Source: Asterias amurensis (Eukaryota; Echinodermata; Asteroidea; Forcipulatida; Asteriidae). From it: 64,000 bases of DNA. Of the stretch, positions 1 to 13,400 are shown piece by piece (position 1 is the stretch's first letter; every line of letters starts with the position of its first letter). The stretch spans positions 3,673,001 to 3,737,000 of the forward strand of contig NC_092648.1 in NCBI RefSeq assembly GCF_032118995.1, in the 5' to 3' direction. The translations under genes and the position numbers were made by a program. The notes under the pieces were generated by a model. That model was not told the DNA's origin and ran no database searches. It saw only the letters and a list, made by a program, of their open reading frames with translations.

Positions 1-356
1 GGGGGCTTTGCTTAGACAATAAATGGATAATATAACCTATATGCCAATCTGTTAGTTAAAACTCTGAACTCTTTCCAAGTGGGGCTAGTTCATTGTTGCA
101 AAGCTTATAAAATAGGAATAGAGAACATATGAAAAAGGTTTGCCAACTAGCAAACAAAAAACCCAACCTTATCCACTGGTGTAATGTTTGGTTAGCCTCA
201 CAACTACATGATATAAATCAAAGTTAGGGCTCAAATTTGGGGACAAGACCACAGGGCTTGTAAATAAGTTTAAATTAATGCACCTCACTTTTTTTTTTAC
301 AAGAACAGAAATGATTTTACATGAAAAAATATACACATTTTAACATTAATTGTTTT

Positions 357-854
357 AACTTGTACAAGCACAAAGAGAAGTTTTAAATCTCAATTGTTTT
401 ATGGGTTTCTTTAAAGGCAGTGGACACTATTGGTAATTGTCAAAGACTAGCCTTCACACATGGTGTATCTCAACATATGCATTAAATAACAAACCTGTGA
501 AAATTTGAGCTCAATCGGTCATCAAACTTGCGAGATAATAATGAAACAAAAAACACCCTTGTCACATGAAATTGTGTGTGTTTAGATGGTTGATTTCGAG
601 ACCTCAAGTTCTAAATCCCAGGTCTCAAAATAAAATTCGTGGAAAATTACTTCTTTCTCGAAAACTATGGCACTTCAGAGGGAGTCGTTTCTCACAATGT
701 TTTATACCATCAACCTCTCCCCATTACTCGTCACCAAGAAAGGTTTTATGCCAATAATTATTTTGAGTAATTACCAATAGTGTCCACTGCCTTTAACTTG
801 AACAAGCACAAAGAGAAGTTTTAAATCTCAATTGTTTTATGGGTTTCTTTAAAG
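357..854. repeat. 59-bp direct repeat flanking a MITE
   Basis: Positions about 357-416 (AACTTGTACAAGCACAAAGA through TTTCTTTAAAG) recur at 795-854 with one clear mismatch (T versus A). The copy of the GTGTCC-TIR MITE at 413-795 lies exactly between them. The repeats are far longer than a normal target-site duplication. Confidence 0.85.
413..795. mobile_element. MITE, GTGTCC-TIR family, full copy
   Basis: The element starts AAAGGCAGTGGACACTATTG and ends with its inverse complement. The interior has two arms that pair with each other, including the ACCTCA/TGAGGT centre. It is about 0.38 kb with no coding capacity. This is the commonest family in the window. Confidence 0.88.
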
Positions 855-964
855 ATATTTTACAGAGTTTAACAATATTATACCTCACGTCCGGTCCCCT
901 ACAAATTTAAATTACCAACGCAAGTGTGTTGACCTGCTTTCCAGTTCAATTTATTTTATTAATT

Positions 965-1066
965 ACCAAAATAAAAAGTCAAAGTGTGGTATGGAAATTC
1001 AAACAGATTAGGCCTATTATTAATATTAATAATCTGTTTTCCATACCACACACTTTTTATTTTGTT
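965..1066. repeat. Large imperfect hairpin
   Basis: ACCAAAATAAAAAGTCAAAG then TGTGGTATGG on the left pairs with CCATACCACACACTTTTTAT on the right, around an AT-rich ATTAATATTAAT centre. Confidence 0.8.
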
Positions 1067-2399
1067 CAGTAAGGTACATCAAGGGAAATTCGTTCCTTCA
1101 TGGCTATTAAATGATAGAGAACATTAGCAGTAAATTCAAGTGACTGTTATTTGCTTTTGAGGGAACAATACAAGGTGTACAATAAAGCGCCCTCTACCTT
1201 CAAGTTCAGACCAAGACGCTATGCAAGCCAATGTCATTGTTGTCACCGACGAAAAAACTAGTCACGCCAATTTTACAAGGAAGAAAACCCAATTTTATGA
1301 ACACTTTGCATCCTCAAAATTAAGCTCAACTACATCTACAACATTAAAGCATTCAAATTGTATATTACCCTTGTGCCAGACTGCACTCCTCGCCCGCCGA
1401 CCTCGGTTCGTTGACGTTTGGTAGCGTGTCCCTCAAAAGAAGCCATGTTTTTAGCTTGTGGCTGATGCATGACGTCACTGAACAGCCGTCGGCTGTTTTT
1501 CACTTTAATTTATGTACAGCGCCCTCTAGCGTTGGCGTTGTGTATTTTTGTATTATTTTAATTTGGGGGCGGGGGAGGGGGGGGGGCAAGTTTCCTTAAA
1601 AAAACTAAGTACAGAATTTATTAAAGGGGAAATTTTCAAGTTTCAATCTAAAATGGAAAACACTTCAGTTCAGGTAGAGACTGAAAAGCCAACCCACAAG
1701 CACATTGCAAAGCTGCAGTCCAAGGTGGGATTTGAACCAGGGTCCATGGAGGTGAAAGAATTCAACCAAAATGAGTAAAAACAATAAGAAACTTGAAGTT
1801 TGAATTCCTTTGTAACTTTTTTATTATAGTTTTTATTTTTGCTAAAGCTTCGAGACCAAAGTTAGACTTTCTTGAATTTAGTATATACATTATCCTCTAT
1901 AATATACACAGTTTATGATACAAGTTTTTGAAAAATTATATTAAAGTTGCATTTTTAAGCAACATCTGAAAAAGGAAAAAGAACAATAAAAAAACACCCC
2001 CCAAAAACAACAAAAATATAAAAAATCTTCCTTCACCTCCCATTCAAAGCTACTCGAACCCAAAAAACAGAACGTTTCCCACTTTGTCTTTTACAGAGAA
2101 ATACTAAATGGTATAATATTTGAAAAAATACACTATGGCAGGCAGGCTTGATATTTCACAGCTCTATTGCCCCTGGTCATTGCCTCGGTGCCCCTTGAAA
2201 TGTTTCAATAGAATTTACAATTACCTCATAAGAATGCTCTGAACAAAGGAGAAAAGGCCTCAATGCCCTTGCCCTTTCAAAAACGAAACATCAGGCCTGG
2301 CATTTAAAAAAAAAAAAAAAAAAAAACCCAGATGTTTCAATCTGAATATTCCCAGACCACACCTAATGTGCTTTTATTAATCAGAGCGAACCCCAAGCC

Positions 2400-2740
2400 C
2401 AAGCCTTAGTAGCGTTGCTAAAGGCAGTCGCATTATTCACTCCGAAAAAGACGCCGTTGTAAACCCATCCGTATACACTGTGCGTGGTGTGTTTAATCAC
2501 ACTGCACGACCCACCCGTACACACTATCACATCGCTGAATACCTGTCGTACGACTACTGTACACAAGTAATCTGCACTCGTACCACTAACCGCATGCGGA
2601 GGCCGTACCCAGCCGACGCATGCGGATGTGTATGGGGCTTCAGGTCGGGCGATGTGTTACGCACATTGTGTATACGAGTGGGTTTTGTACAGAGCGGCGG
2701 TCTTTTTTTTCTGAGTGAATAATTTGGCTGCCTTGAGCAA
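2400..2740. mobile_element. Foldback element with ATTATTCACTC arms
   Basis: ATTATTCACTCCGAAAAAGA near 2432 pairs loosely with TCTGAGTGAATAAT near 2711. The interior has CpG-rich, partly inverted CGTATACACTGTGCG and CACATTGTGTATACG motifs. Overlapping open frames in both strands come from this symmetry. Confidence 0.65.
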
Positions 2741-3319
2741 GGCTTAAGCCATAGCCAAAGCCAAAGAAATAATCTGAAGGAAACTTGAGTAACCCTCAAA
2801 CATAAAATAACAAAGGTCTATACTAATTTAATCTTTTTTTATGTCAGTGTCCTGGCGATTTTGATCAAGATTTCAGTCACAAATTTCTGTTTCAATAGTT
2901 TCCTTGAAATTACTGAAATAAAACATCTCTCACATAATAACATATAAACCCAAAACTTTAAACCAAACTCAACAAACATCAATATGTTAAGCATACTAAT
3001 TAGTTAAAACTAGTTTGTCGTATCAATAAACAAAAAGAAAATTAAGAATTGAAACACAACTAACTGACAATTTTAAAGCCTAAGAAATTGCTGAATGCTT
3101 TCAGGGTTTCTAAATTAAAGTACTTATAAATAAATGTATGTAAGCTTATCAAAACATAATGTAGAAACAAAGGGCAAAACAAGTCTAATAATGCAATAAT
3201 AGCAGGCAACAGAGGCAATCGCCTCCATGCCCACTGGTCACCGCCTTGGTGCCCCTTAAGACATTCACTTGACCAAGGTCACACTGCCTTGCTCATACAC
3301 AAACAATATATCATCTAGC

Positions 3320-3690
3320 TTAAAGGAACACGTTGCCTTGGATCAGTTGATTTGGTCTATAAAAAGCGTTTGTAAACGTTTTTTTTATAAAATGCATATG
3401 GTTGGAAAGATGTTTTAAAATTAGAATACAATGATCCACACAACTTGCCTCAAAATTTGGTGTTTTTCCTTTTACTGTGCGAACCAACACGGTCGGCTCC
3501 CATAAATGGCCAAACGTGTTAGTCAACGAGGTAAAAACAAAAAACGTACAATTTAGAGGCATATTTGTGTGGATCATTGTGTTCTAATTTTACAACATCT
3601 TTCTACCCATTTGCATTTTATAACAGACGGTTGCAAACGCTTTTCATTCAAAGACCAACTCGATCGATCCAAGGCAACGTGTTCCTTTAA
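3320..3690. mobile_element. Foldback MITE with TTAAAGGAACACGTTGCC termini
   Basis: The left end TTAAAGGAACACGTTGCC and the right end GGCAACGTGTTCCTTTAA are perfect inverse complements. Long internal arms also pair. There is no coding capacity. Only one copy is in this window. Confidence 0.88.
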
Positions 3691-4065
3691 TATTCAAAGG
3701 CAACTGTAGACCACTCAAGGCGTATTTTGAATTGCCATAAAAACAGTTTAAATATCTAGCACACATCTACTGTTCAATTTAGCCCACCTGAATTTTGTTT
3801 GTGGTTCTGAAACATCTGCTGATCAGTTGCAATTTCTACGAAGCAGATATAAAAAATACCATCGTAATTTGGTCTGAACCAAGAAGAGCACAACCTGCAG
3901 CATCCCAATCAGGACTAACGTACCGGTGCTAGCCCATAGGTTGGCAGTGTCCCTATCTTCTCTACATCTTTGTGATGGGGTTAACACCCAGAGTTTCCCT
4001 TGTGGTTTACTACTTTGAATTAAATTGTAAAATAAATTAGCATCAAATTTGGCAGTATACAGGTA

Positions 4066-4166
4066 TAGACGATGTGACCTCTGACGTGCATGCAATCTTT
4101 TTGCCCGGCGAAACATAACGTATACAGAGGGCGGTTTGAATGTAAACGTAGGTCACATCGACTAAA
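4066..4166. mobile_element. Short copy of the CACATCGTCTA element
   Basis: Begins AGACGATGTGACCT and ends AGGTCACATCGACTA, with CCCGGCGAAACATAACGTAT and GAGGGCGGTTTGAATGTAAA shared with 62847-63071. A deletion derivative in the TRIP11 3' flank. Confidence 0.72.
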
Positions 4167-4426
4167 TTTCTTTTTTAAAAATACAACAGCTGCGTCCTCT
4201 CACTGAGGTCCCCAATATATTTGAACAATTCATAAATTAAACAATTATTTTTAAAGAAAAAGAATATTTTTAATAATCCACAATTGGACATACCCATCCG
4301 AGAAATGTTTCATCCTCGGCGCACAGAATTGGTCAATGAAGTGCCTCCTTTTGACCTCTAGATGTGGACGCCCTAATCAAATGATGTCATGTGCATAAGG
4401 TCTATTACCATAAACTTGTTGGATCG

Positions 4427-7400
4427 TTATTGCAAGATATCCGACAGCCCCGAGCTTCTACTTCCCGGGGAGCTTCTACCCGACGCTGCCTCACCAATGA
4501 CGATCGGCGCGATGGTCGGTACGGCTGGCAGGACGGACTTAGGGGCAAGCATTGGCTTCATCAGCTGATGGGGCTCACCGGATCCACTCCTGGGCTCAGG
4601 GTGGTGCATGAAAGGCGAGTATTGGGGCACCGGGGCGGAGAACGGATTGAAGGCTAGTTGACCCCGGGGGCTCCTTGGCTTCTCACTGGTCATCTCTTCA
4701 AGGGGAAGGCGCACCTTAGGCGTCGGCGTCGACTCGTGCTCAAGGAACTTGACAAACTGCTCTGTGAAGGACTGTTTATCAGAAACAGAAAAATCAAAGT
4801 TAAAAATTCAATCTCATTATAATGAGATGTGAAACTAAGCATTCTGTCTGCAATCATTTCCATCAGAACAATTTCATAAACAACACTTTTTATGGCGCTG
4901 TTAGTCATTGTACAGAGAAAGGTACACTCAAATCCTGTCACAGCAGTTCTAATCCTAATTTTAGCATGCTGAGTTGATAAACTTCAAGTTTCCAGGTGGA
5001 CAAATCTGGAAAGAAGTGACTTTTGAGATGGTCAGCATTTGTACGGCTATGTGTTTGCCAACAAGTAGTGTCTGTATGCATGGGTGAATCTAATCAGCAT
5101 ATTTCACGGGAAATGGTAAATTACTTACATTTTCCATCTTTGATTTGCGTGGAGTTGAGGGAGGGGTACTTGATGGCGTACCTCTACCCCAGATTCCTGA
5201 TAACCAACCTCCTTGGTTCTCTTCCACACCAACCTGTAACGAACATACCAGTGAACATGGTGAAATAGCAGATTAATCAAAGCTAGAAACGCCTTTTAGT
5301 TGAATAGGTACATTTCATACAATTACAAAATTGTTACATCCCGGATGTGCACAGACATGAACTGCTGCTTTGTCATTCATCTGTAATTGTTCGTCTTGTA
5401 GTCCCATACAAAGAGTGGCTTTTAGCCTTGTTTGGGGCGAACATGCATAAAAACAATTATAAAAGAGTAGGCAAGGCCGCAAGTACCACTAGCTATCTAA
5501 GCTGTGAATGCCCCCCTCTTTTCATAAGTCCATCCTCTTTCAAGACCAATGGAGGTCTACTACTACTACTACATGAATTTCACTCTCGTCAATGTTCACC
5601 CATAAATGATACTTAGTCAGTTTTCCCTTGTGGTTTATTCCTTGCCAAAACCAATACTCACCGTCTGCAACTCATCATTGGAGAAGTTCAGCACATTGCC
5701 GATGAGTTTGAGGACCTCGGAGCGCTTCTTCGCAGGAGCGTGGAAGTATCCAAGGACTAAGTTCTTCATAAGCGGTCTGGTGAGTACACAAATAGGGACT
5801 AACTCGTGAATATTATTGAATTTATTGGTTTTTCGTTTTCATAAAAAAACAACCATCAATGATTTGAACACAATAAAAGTTTTCTTGAAATAAAACTACT
5901 TTTTTTTTTAAGAATACCTTTTTTATCAGAAATCTCCATTAAGTAAAGAAAGGGTCTAGAACAAAACAAAAAATTCCTCTGGCAACTCAAACACACTCCC
6001 AAGTTTTGTTTAAAAAACTTAGAAGATCTTTTATGGAGCTTTTTCGAAATGTTTCATGTAAATAATGGCACCTGTGGATTGTCTCCTAAAAAAATTGTGA
6101 GAATGATAACACTTACTTGTCCACTTTGCTGTCCCTGGCGTTCCCAAACTCTTCAAACCTTGCCTCGTACTGATGAAGAAGCTCCTCCTTCTTGTACACT
6201 GAAAAAGAAACCCAAGAGTGTATGAGATTTAGAATAAAAAAAGTGTGGTCTGGAGCATCAAACTCAAGTCCTGGTGGCTGAGTCATCAGTGTGTGGGTTC
6301 GAATCCCGGTAATGACACTTGTGTTCCTGAGCAAGACAATTAACCAAAATCGCTTCTCGTCACCACCAAGAGGATGAAGGCAAGGCAAAATACCACTATG
6401 CCATCCTGACAGGCCTTAGTTAATTAAAGTTACGAGAAAACTCCATTGAAAAAAGAGGCCAGAATAACACATCCTTTCCCTCTTTACCCAACTCACAACT
6501 GTTATCTCCATGGTGGACTTTACTAGGGCTGCCGACTGCCCCAAGCAGATTGACTGCTCATCCATTCAGTTTAATGACCCATGTGATGACAATGTAAACA
6601 CACTCACTCACTCACTCACTCATTCATAAGAATGTATAGTTTCTGAGTTTGCGTGGCCAAACTTGGAAATTGTTTGACAGAGCTTTCCTGTCATGAAGGA
6701 GTAAAAATGTTCTTACGCTCTTCTCTGAGTCTGACAGCTACTTCCTCCTTCCTGTCCAACTGCTCACTGAGTCTTGATGCGGCATCTAAAGCCTCCGTCG
6801 TTGCCTCTAGACGCTCCTAGAATAACGTAAATAATAAACCAATGAAATTGATAGATCCAATTCAAAGGACTTACATTTCTGATTGTTAGGAAAATCATTT
6901 CCATGCCTGTGGCGTCAACCCTTTGGTTTTCCAACTAATCTTGTTTGAAATTACCACACATTTCTTTAAAAAATTACACGATGGAGTTCACGGCTTTCTG
7001 ATTTGTTCCCCTTCTTGACTAATTTTTGTACATACTTGCAGGAACTTTCTACAACTCCACACAGCAGCCTAAAGCAGCTACACTTTCTGATTTCGTGATC
7101 TTGCTTCTTACCTGCTTTTATTCGTAGATAAGCAATCTTCAAAGTTTTTTTTTTATTTGGCTCTAACACAAATTTGTTTATTGCGTACATTGAGTACTAT
7201 TACATATAGTAAAAGTTATTCTTGAACTCAGATTAAAGACACTGGACACTATTGGTAGTTGTCAAAGAATAGTCTATAGTCTTCACAGTTGGTGTATCTC
7301 AACATATGCATAAAATAACAAACCTGTGAAAATTTGAGCTCAATCGGTCGTCTAAGTTGCGAGATAATAATGAAAGAAAAAAACACCATTGTCTCACGAA

Positions 7401-10400
7401 GTTGTGTGCTTTCAGATGCTTTCGAGACCTCAAATTCTAAATCTGAGGTCTCAAAATCAAATTTGTGGAAAATAACTTCTTTCGTGAAAACTTCATTACT
7501 TCAGAGGGAGCTGCTTCTCACAATGTTTTATACTATCGACCTCTCCCCATTACTCGTAATCAAGTAAGGTTTTATGATAATAATTATTTTGAGTCATTAC
7601 CAACAGTGTCCACTGCCTTTTAAGTAGTCTGAATATGAAGCCTCTCCTAAATGTACTTTTTGTAAGTTGTACTCACTTGTAACTCCACATTCTGTTTGAA
7701 GAGTTGCCCAGCCACTTTGTCCTTCTCATCAGCTCGAAATTTGTACCTCTCTATATCGGCCGCAATCTCTGCCTCTTTTTCTGTTCGGTTCAAACAAAAA
7801 TACTTCATGCTACTAGGATTTACACGTATAGCTTTTGGAAGCAATCAACTAGCCAGGTGGACCATTTGGTAAGAATTCTGACTAGTCCTCAAAATTACAC
7901 TGTCATGACTGTTATGTCGCCACAGTATAGCAACGTCAAAGGTAGCCTGAACAACTGATATCACACTTCAAGGCTCGTATAATACGCCAGATACCAGCAT
8001 TGAGCAGAGGTCCGGATCTGTACAAATGTACCTTTGACCTTGCATTCACTTCTGGGGCCAATTTCATAGCGCTGCTAAGCACAAAAATTTGCTTAGCATG
8101 AAATTTTTGGCCTTGATAAAAACAGAATTACCAACCAAATTTCCACGTGGTTTTGAGGATACATAAACAACAGCTGAATACAAGTAACAAGCAATAAGAA
8201 ACAAATGGAAATATGGTTGGTAATCCTGATTTTATCAAAGAAGAAATTTCATGCTAAGCAAATCTTTGTGCTTAGCAGCGCTATGAAATTGGGCCCAGAT
8301 GGAGATTCGCAGTCAAATCACACGTACATTTTGTACATAGTAAATATAAACACAACACTAAATGATGTACACCACATTATGCACACATCTGCTGCATGCA
8401 GACGGTCAAAAGTGCAAGCTGACTGTACATCACCCCTGACCAATCAATACACAGATATAGAAAGCTTACGTCACAGCATGTTATCCAATGAAATCATTGT
8501 ATCCAATGAAATCACTTGGCTTAGCAGACCAGTGCCTGTCTTTATCCTCGCAGATAAAGACAGGGGACCAGACTTCGTAAAGGTCGCACAGCTTTTTTTA
8601 AACGCATGAATAGTAGTAGATTGTCCGTCGTATTTGACTATGACGTCTTTGTGCATTCAGTGTGTTCGCATGTGACTATATAGTCCAATTCGAGAGCGGC
8701 ACAGCCGCCAACAGTTGGGGCATGGAAATTGTCCAGGTACAGCTGGCACAGCTGCAGCAACCTGACTTAAAGTCCAAAAGCATGACCCTCTCTTCCCAGA
8801 CCTACCTTGTGTGAACTGCTCGAGGACCAGTTGGAGGTTGGCGAGGGAGGTACTGTACTGCTCTACTTGCTCCTGGGCCTCCCCCAGCTGTAGAAGAGCC
8901 TGGTCTTTCTGGTTAGTGGCAGAGTGTAGCTGGTCTAGGAGACTCTCTATTTGACTGCTAGCCTCCTTACTGAACATCAAATCATAAAAAGGTCAATTCA
9001 ATATTTGTTTTTTTCCACTTAAAGGGTTTATGTAACTTTTGTAGGACAACAAACACAATGTCCACAGATTTACACTAAACTTACACAGTTTGAAGATAAT
9101 GATAGTAGAAAGCTTCCCTGAAAATGTTACGTGCTGAGGTGCTGTAGTTTTCGGGAAATGAGTAAAACAATGTCATCATTCACAAACATATTTTCATGAA
9201 TTTTTTTACTCATTTTTCAAAAACTACAGCACCTCAGTAAGTCATATTTGAACGGAAGCTTTCCACTATCATTATCTTCAAACCCTGTAAGTTTAATGTA
9301 AATCTATGGACATTTTGAAAAAGTACCCAAATCCTTTAACACTACTAATTGGGCACTACGCATTCTTGCAACCATCTTAACTCCTTAGACTGGGAGCAAA
9401 TGGTCAGACAGTAGAAGGGTACATGGACATTTATAATGAACTAGATAAAAGGTCTTTGACAACTCAATGTTTCAATCAGTATGCCCCGATTCTTCTTCAG
9501 GAGAATATTTTTCCTGAAGTTGATCAAAGCATACTGATTAAAATGTTGAGTTGTCAACTACCAGTTCTTTTCAGAACTCTCTCAAAACAGACTTTCACCT
9601 GACTATACTCCCACCACACTAAGGTTCAAATCCTACTTAGATATCAGGTACTTAAAGCAATCGCACTACATCGGTAAACAGTATTCTCCAAAGGCCCACA
9701 CTCCATGTATCACAACTTACATATAAAATAACAAACCTGTGAAAATTTAGGCTCAATCAGTCATCGGAGTCGGGAGAAAATAACGGGAAAACCCATCCTT
9801 GTATCCGCACGTTTGGCCGTGTCATGACATGTGTTTAAAATAAATCCGTTTTCTCGATATCGGAAATTGGTAATTGTTTTAATTTTTTCTCAAAAAGTAA
9901 AGCATTTCATGGAATAATATTTCAAGAGAAGTCTTTCACCATTACCTTCTGTAAACCCTGTAGGTTATTTGTAAATATGTGAACTTTTATTTTTTTTTCT
10001 GTTCCGAAAGTGTCCAATGGCTTTAATGAATACCTTGCGCTATGTACTGCCGATGAGCTGGTCCTAGCAGAATCCTCAGCCTGGACCAGCCTGTTTCTCA
10101 GCTCCTTCTCTCTCTCCTCAGCCTGGAGGGCTTCTCGGGTGTACCCTTCCTCCACCTCTATGAGATGACCACGAAGACGCTCCACCTCTCTCACAAGACG
10201 CTGCTCACGCTCCTGACTGCCGTGCACCTGAATCCAAATATAACTCAATTAGACGATTTGGCATGACTAGATAACAGAGACATTCCTTTGTTCAATATGA
10301 GTAATTCACATTACAGTGCTGTGACACCATGTGTATTATCTATTTTGCTGTGGAGATTTAAGAATTTGGGAGACTATTTACAATGTAGATGTGAAAAGAA

Positions 10401-13400
10401 CTGTCCTGCTTCAGCCGGAAATACACTATGATCTTTTAGCCGATCAAGAAGACTTTTCGACATCAACTTCACTGCCATGGAATGAGTTTCAGTAGGTCTC
10501 AACGTTTCGATGCTCTAGTCATTGTCAGGACAAACTTAGAGCAACGCCTAAAAACTTTAGGTACAGTAAAGTCCTATAGACAATTTTGCTAATGCTGCTG
10601 AAAAAACAATCCACAGGGATACATGTACTACTAGGGTGGCTTTTGAACTCACGACCCCTGCCTTTTTAGAGCAGATGTCTTTACTACTAGAACACCAAGC
10701 TTGCCAAGTGACAAGAGACCAGTTCAAATTCTGCAAACATATAATTAGCAACGGGTATCACAAATTATTTCATAGATGAAAAAAAAAAACATTCCACCAA
10801 GAGCCACATACTTTACAGAGAGCATGTTTACTAACCTCCATTTGTTGAGCCTGTAAGTTGGCTTGGTGGCGCTGCAATGCCAGCAGGGCTTGATCTCTCT
10901 CCTGTTGAAACATCAACGCCTGTTTCTGCATCGCTTCCGTCTCGCCCAGCAGTCGCTGAAGCTCCCCGGCAGTACCCACTTCCCTCTCCTGCACCAGCCT
11001 CGTCAAGGTGGCGTTCTTCTCCTTCAGGGCGCCGATCTCGAACTCCTTCTCCCGAATCTGGACAGCAAGTCGGTTGCTCATGTCCTGCAGCGTCCTATTC
11101 TCGCCATCCTTGTTGTGCACGGCGTGCTGCAGTCCTTGGTTATCAGACTTCAACGTCTGGATCTCTGACTGGAAGCCCTGCTGCTGTACGTGCAACGTCT
11201 GGTTCTGAGATTTGAGACTGTGAAGCTCGACATCTTTGGACTTGGTGTCGTTGGTGAGGGTTTGCAGTTGATGGTTCTTCAGTTGCAGGGCGGCATCTCG
11301 TTGGAGGAGAGACTGGTTTTGAAGGTCCACCTGCTGCCGGAGAGAGGCAAGTTCTTCCATTCTATGATAAAGCTCCTCATCTTTTGATTTTATTGCGCTG
11401 TCTTTTTTGGACAAGGATTTTGCTTGGACATCGAGCTGCTCTTTCAGCTGAGCAACCTCAATTACTTCAACGGAAAAAGTTTCTTCATTTTGTGGCGGTG
11501 CCATTTGGACAAGGGCCACTTCCGCTTTAACCATTCCTTCAATTCCTGCTGGTTTGGATGAATCTTGGGAAGTTTTCCGAAGTGCATCAATCTGTGATTT
11601 TAAGGCAGTGATTTCCTCCTCTTTGGTTCTCAGCAAGGCATTTAACTGTTCATTCTCTTGGTGCCCAAGTGATGCCCTCGCACCTTCTTGATTCTGTTGA
11701 TCAAGTTTACTTAAGCTTTCATTCAAGTTTGACAACTGGTTCTCTAGATCTAGCACAGACTGGTTCCTTTCCTCCAGCTGTTTCTGGAATTTGGCGATTG
11801 ATGAGTCTCTGTGTTCAACCTCTACAGTAAGTTGGCTTAAGGACCTCTCCTTATCGTCCAGGTCAGCGTAGATAAGGTTATACTTCTGCTGAAGCTCTGC
11901 CTGTTTGTGTGTCTCTCCATTGACCACTCCAACCAGCCTCTGCACCTCCTCATAATACGTTAGGCTCTCATGATGCTTCTGGTGGATGCTGACGACGAGT
12001 TGGTCGCGCTCTTCCTTTAGCATCTTGTTCTCTTTTTGCATTTCTTCGTTCTCCGACAGCACCCTGGAGATGTCGGAGCTGTTATTCGGAGTAGTCGACT
12101 GCAGAACTTGCAACAGTGAATCGCCCTTCTGTTTGAGCGCCTCGATTTCAAGGTCCTTGTCTTGGATGAGGCGGGACAGCTTCTGTAGCGCCTGTTTCTG
12201 CATGTCATTCTGAGGCTCCTCGCTGTTACGCTTGATCTCCTTGTTGTCTTCCTGGACCTTGTCGAGGGCGAGCTTCTGAGCAGAGATGGTCTTTACTAAG
12301 CGGTGGACCTCATTCTTCTGGTTGCTGCACTCCCTTGTCTTCTCGTTCAAGACGGACATCATTTGACTGCGCTCGGCCTCGTAGGTACGAACCTGCATCT
12401 GAAGCTTGTGTAGATCAACAAGCATTGTATTTCCCATCACAGCATGAGATTTATCCCCAAGAAGCTTTGTCAGGGACTGGTTGCTCTCCTTCAAAAGTTT
12501 AATCTCTTTATCTTTCTCCTGTAAAACGTTCTCAAGGTGCTTCTCGTTGTCGCTAAGGGAAGACTGGGCGATTGTGTCCAGCATATGGTCATGCTTGGAC
12601 TGCATTGGTTCAATATTGGCACTCAGGAGTTCAGGCACTGTTGTGACCTTAACAGTCTCTTCGATGACCCCATTCTCTATGTCCTGAGATGGTGTCCTGT
12701 TTTCCTGGTGGTTCGGTGCTCTTTTCAACTGCTCGAGACTTTCAATCAGATTGGCGATCTGGGTGTCCTTCTGTTTGACGACAAAGTTGTGCTCTGCCTT
12801 CATTTCGCCCATGTTCCGCTGCCTTGAGTCCAGCTCCTGTCTAATCTTCTCCACCTTGTCACTGAGCAAAGACAACTCTGTGTTTTTCTCATTCAGTTCT
12901 TTAATGAGTTCGCCTTCTTGATGTTTCCTATGTTCTTCAACATCAGCGAGCTTTGTGCCGAGATCAAGAATCTGGGCATCTTTTTCCCTGAGCAACGTAC
13001 TCTGAGTTTCCACTGTTTTTTCCACTTCTGCCTTGCTGAGGGCAACCTGTTGTTGTGACTCTTGTAGGTTTCCACTAACACCCTCGAGATTGGCAGTTTT
13101 ATCGTCGAGTTCACTTCTCAGAGCAGTAACCTCCGACTCCAGATTTGAAATCTTTAAAAGTGATGCTTCTACTTCTGTCTCTTGACGGGTGGATTTTTCT
13201 TCAAGTCTGGCTAGAGCTTCTCGCTTCTCCGCAACAACTCCTTGCAAAGATGAAGCCTCCTCCTCTTTGCTCTCCAACAGACCCTGTAGGTCATGGACCT
13301 CACCTTCTAGCTCAGTGATAACCTCAAGCGTCTTAGTCTCCACATCGCTACGTTCCAGTTGCTCCTTCAGATCCTGTCGAAGTTTCTGAAGCTCTCTTGA

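Larger units (their letters stand above)
1..4426. other. Intergenic DNA downstream of TRIP11
   Basis: I find no gene here. The open frames are short and lie over repeats. Recognised contents are a MITE flanked by a 59-bp direct repeat (357-854), a hairpin at 965-1066, foldback elements at 2400-2740, 3320-3690 and 4066-4166, two pieces of a dispersed CCTTGGTGCCC-rich repeat (about 2150-2300 and 3195-3290), and homopolymer runs (G near 1565-1588, A near 2307-2328). The TRIP11 3' UTR must begin at the right end; I did not find a convincing polyadenylation signal. Confidence 0.6.

Noticed and set aside
2381-2799. Overlapping open frames on both strands near 2.4-2.8 kb
   Set aside because: They follow the inverted symmetry of a foldback element.
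8657-8805. Zinc-finger-like extension (CPNCWRLCRSRIGLYSHMRTH) after TRIP11 exon 16
   Set aside because: It does read like a C2H2-type fragment, but it lies beyond a good donor site that joins in phase to exon 17. It is more likely intronic or repeat-derived.
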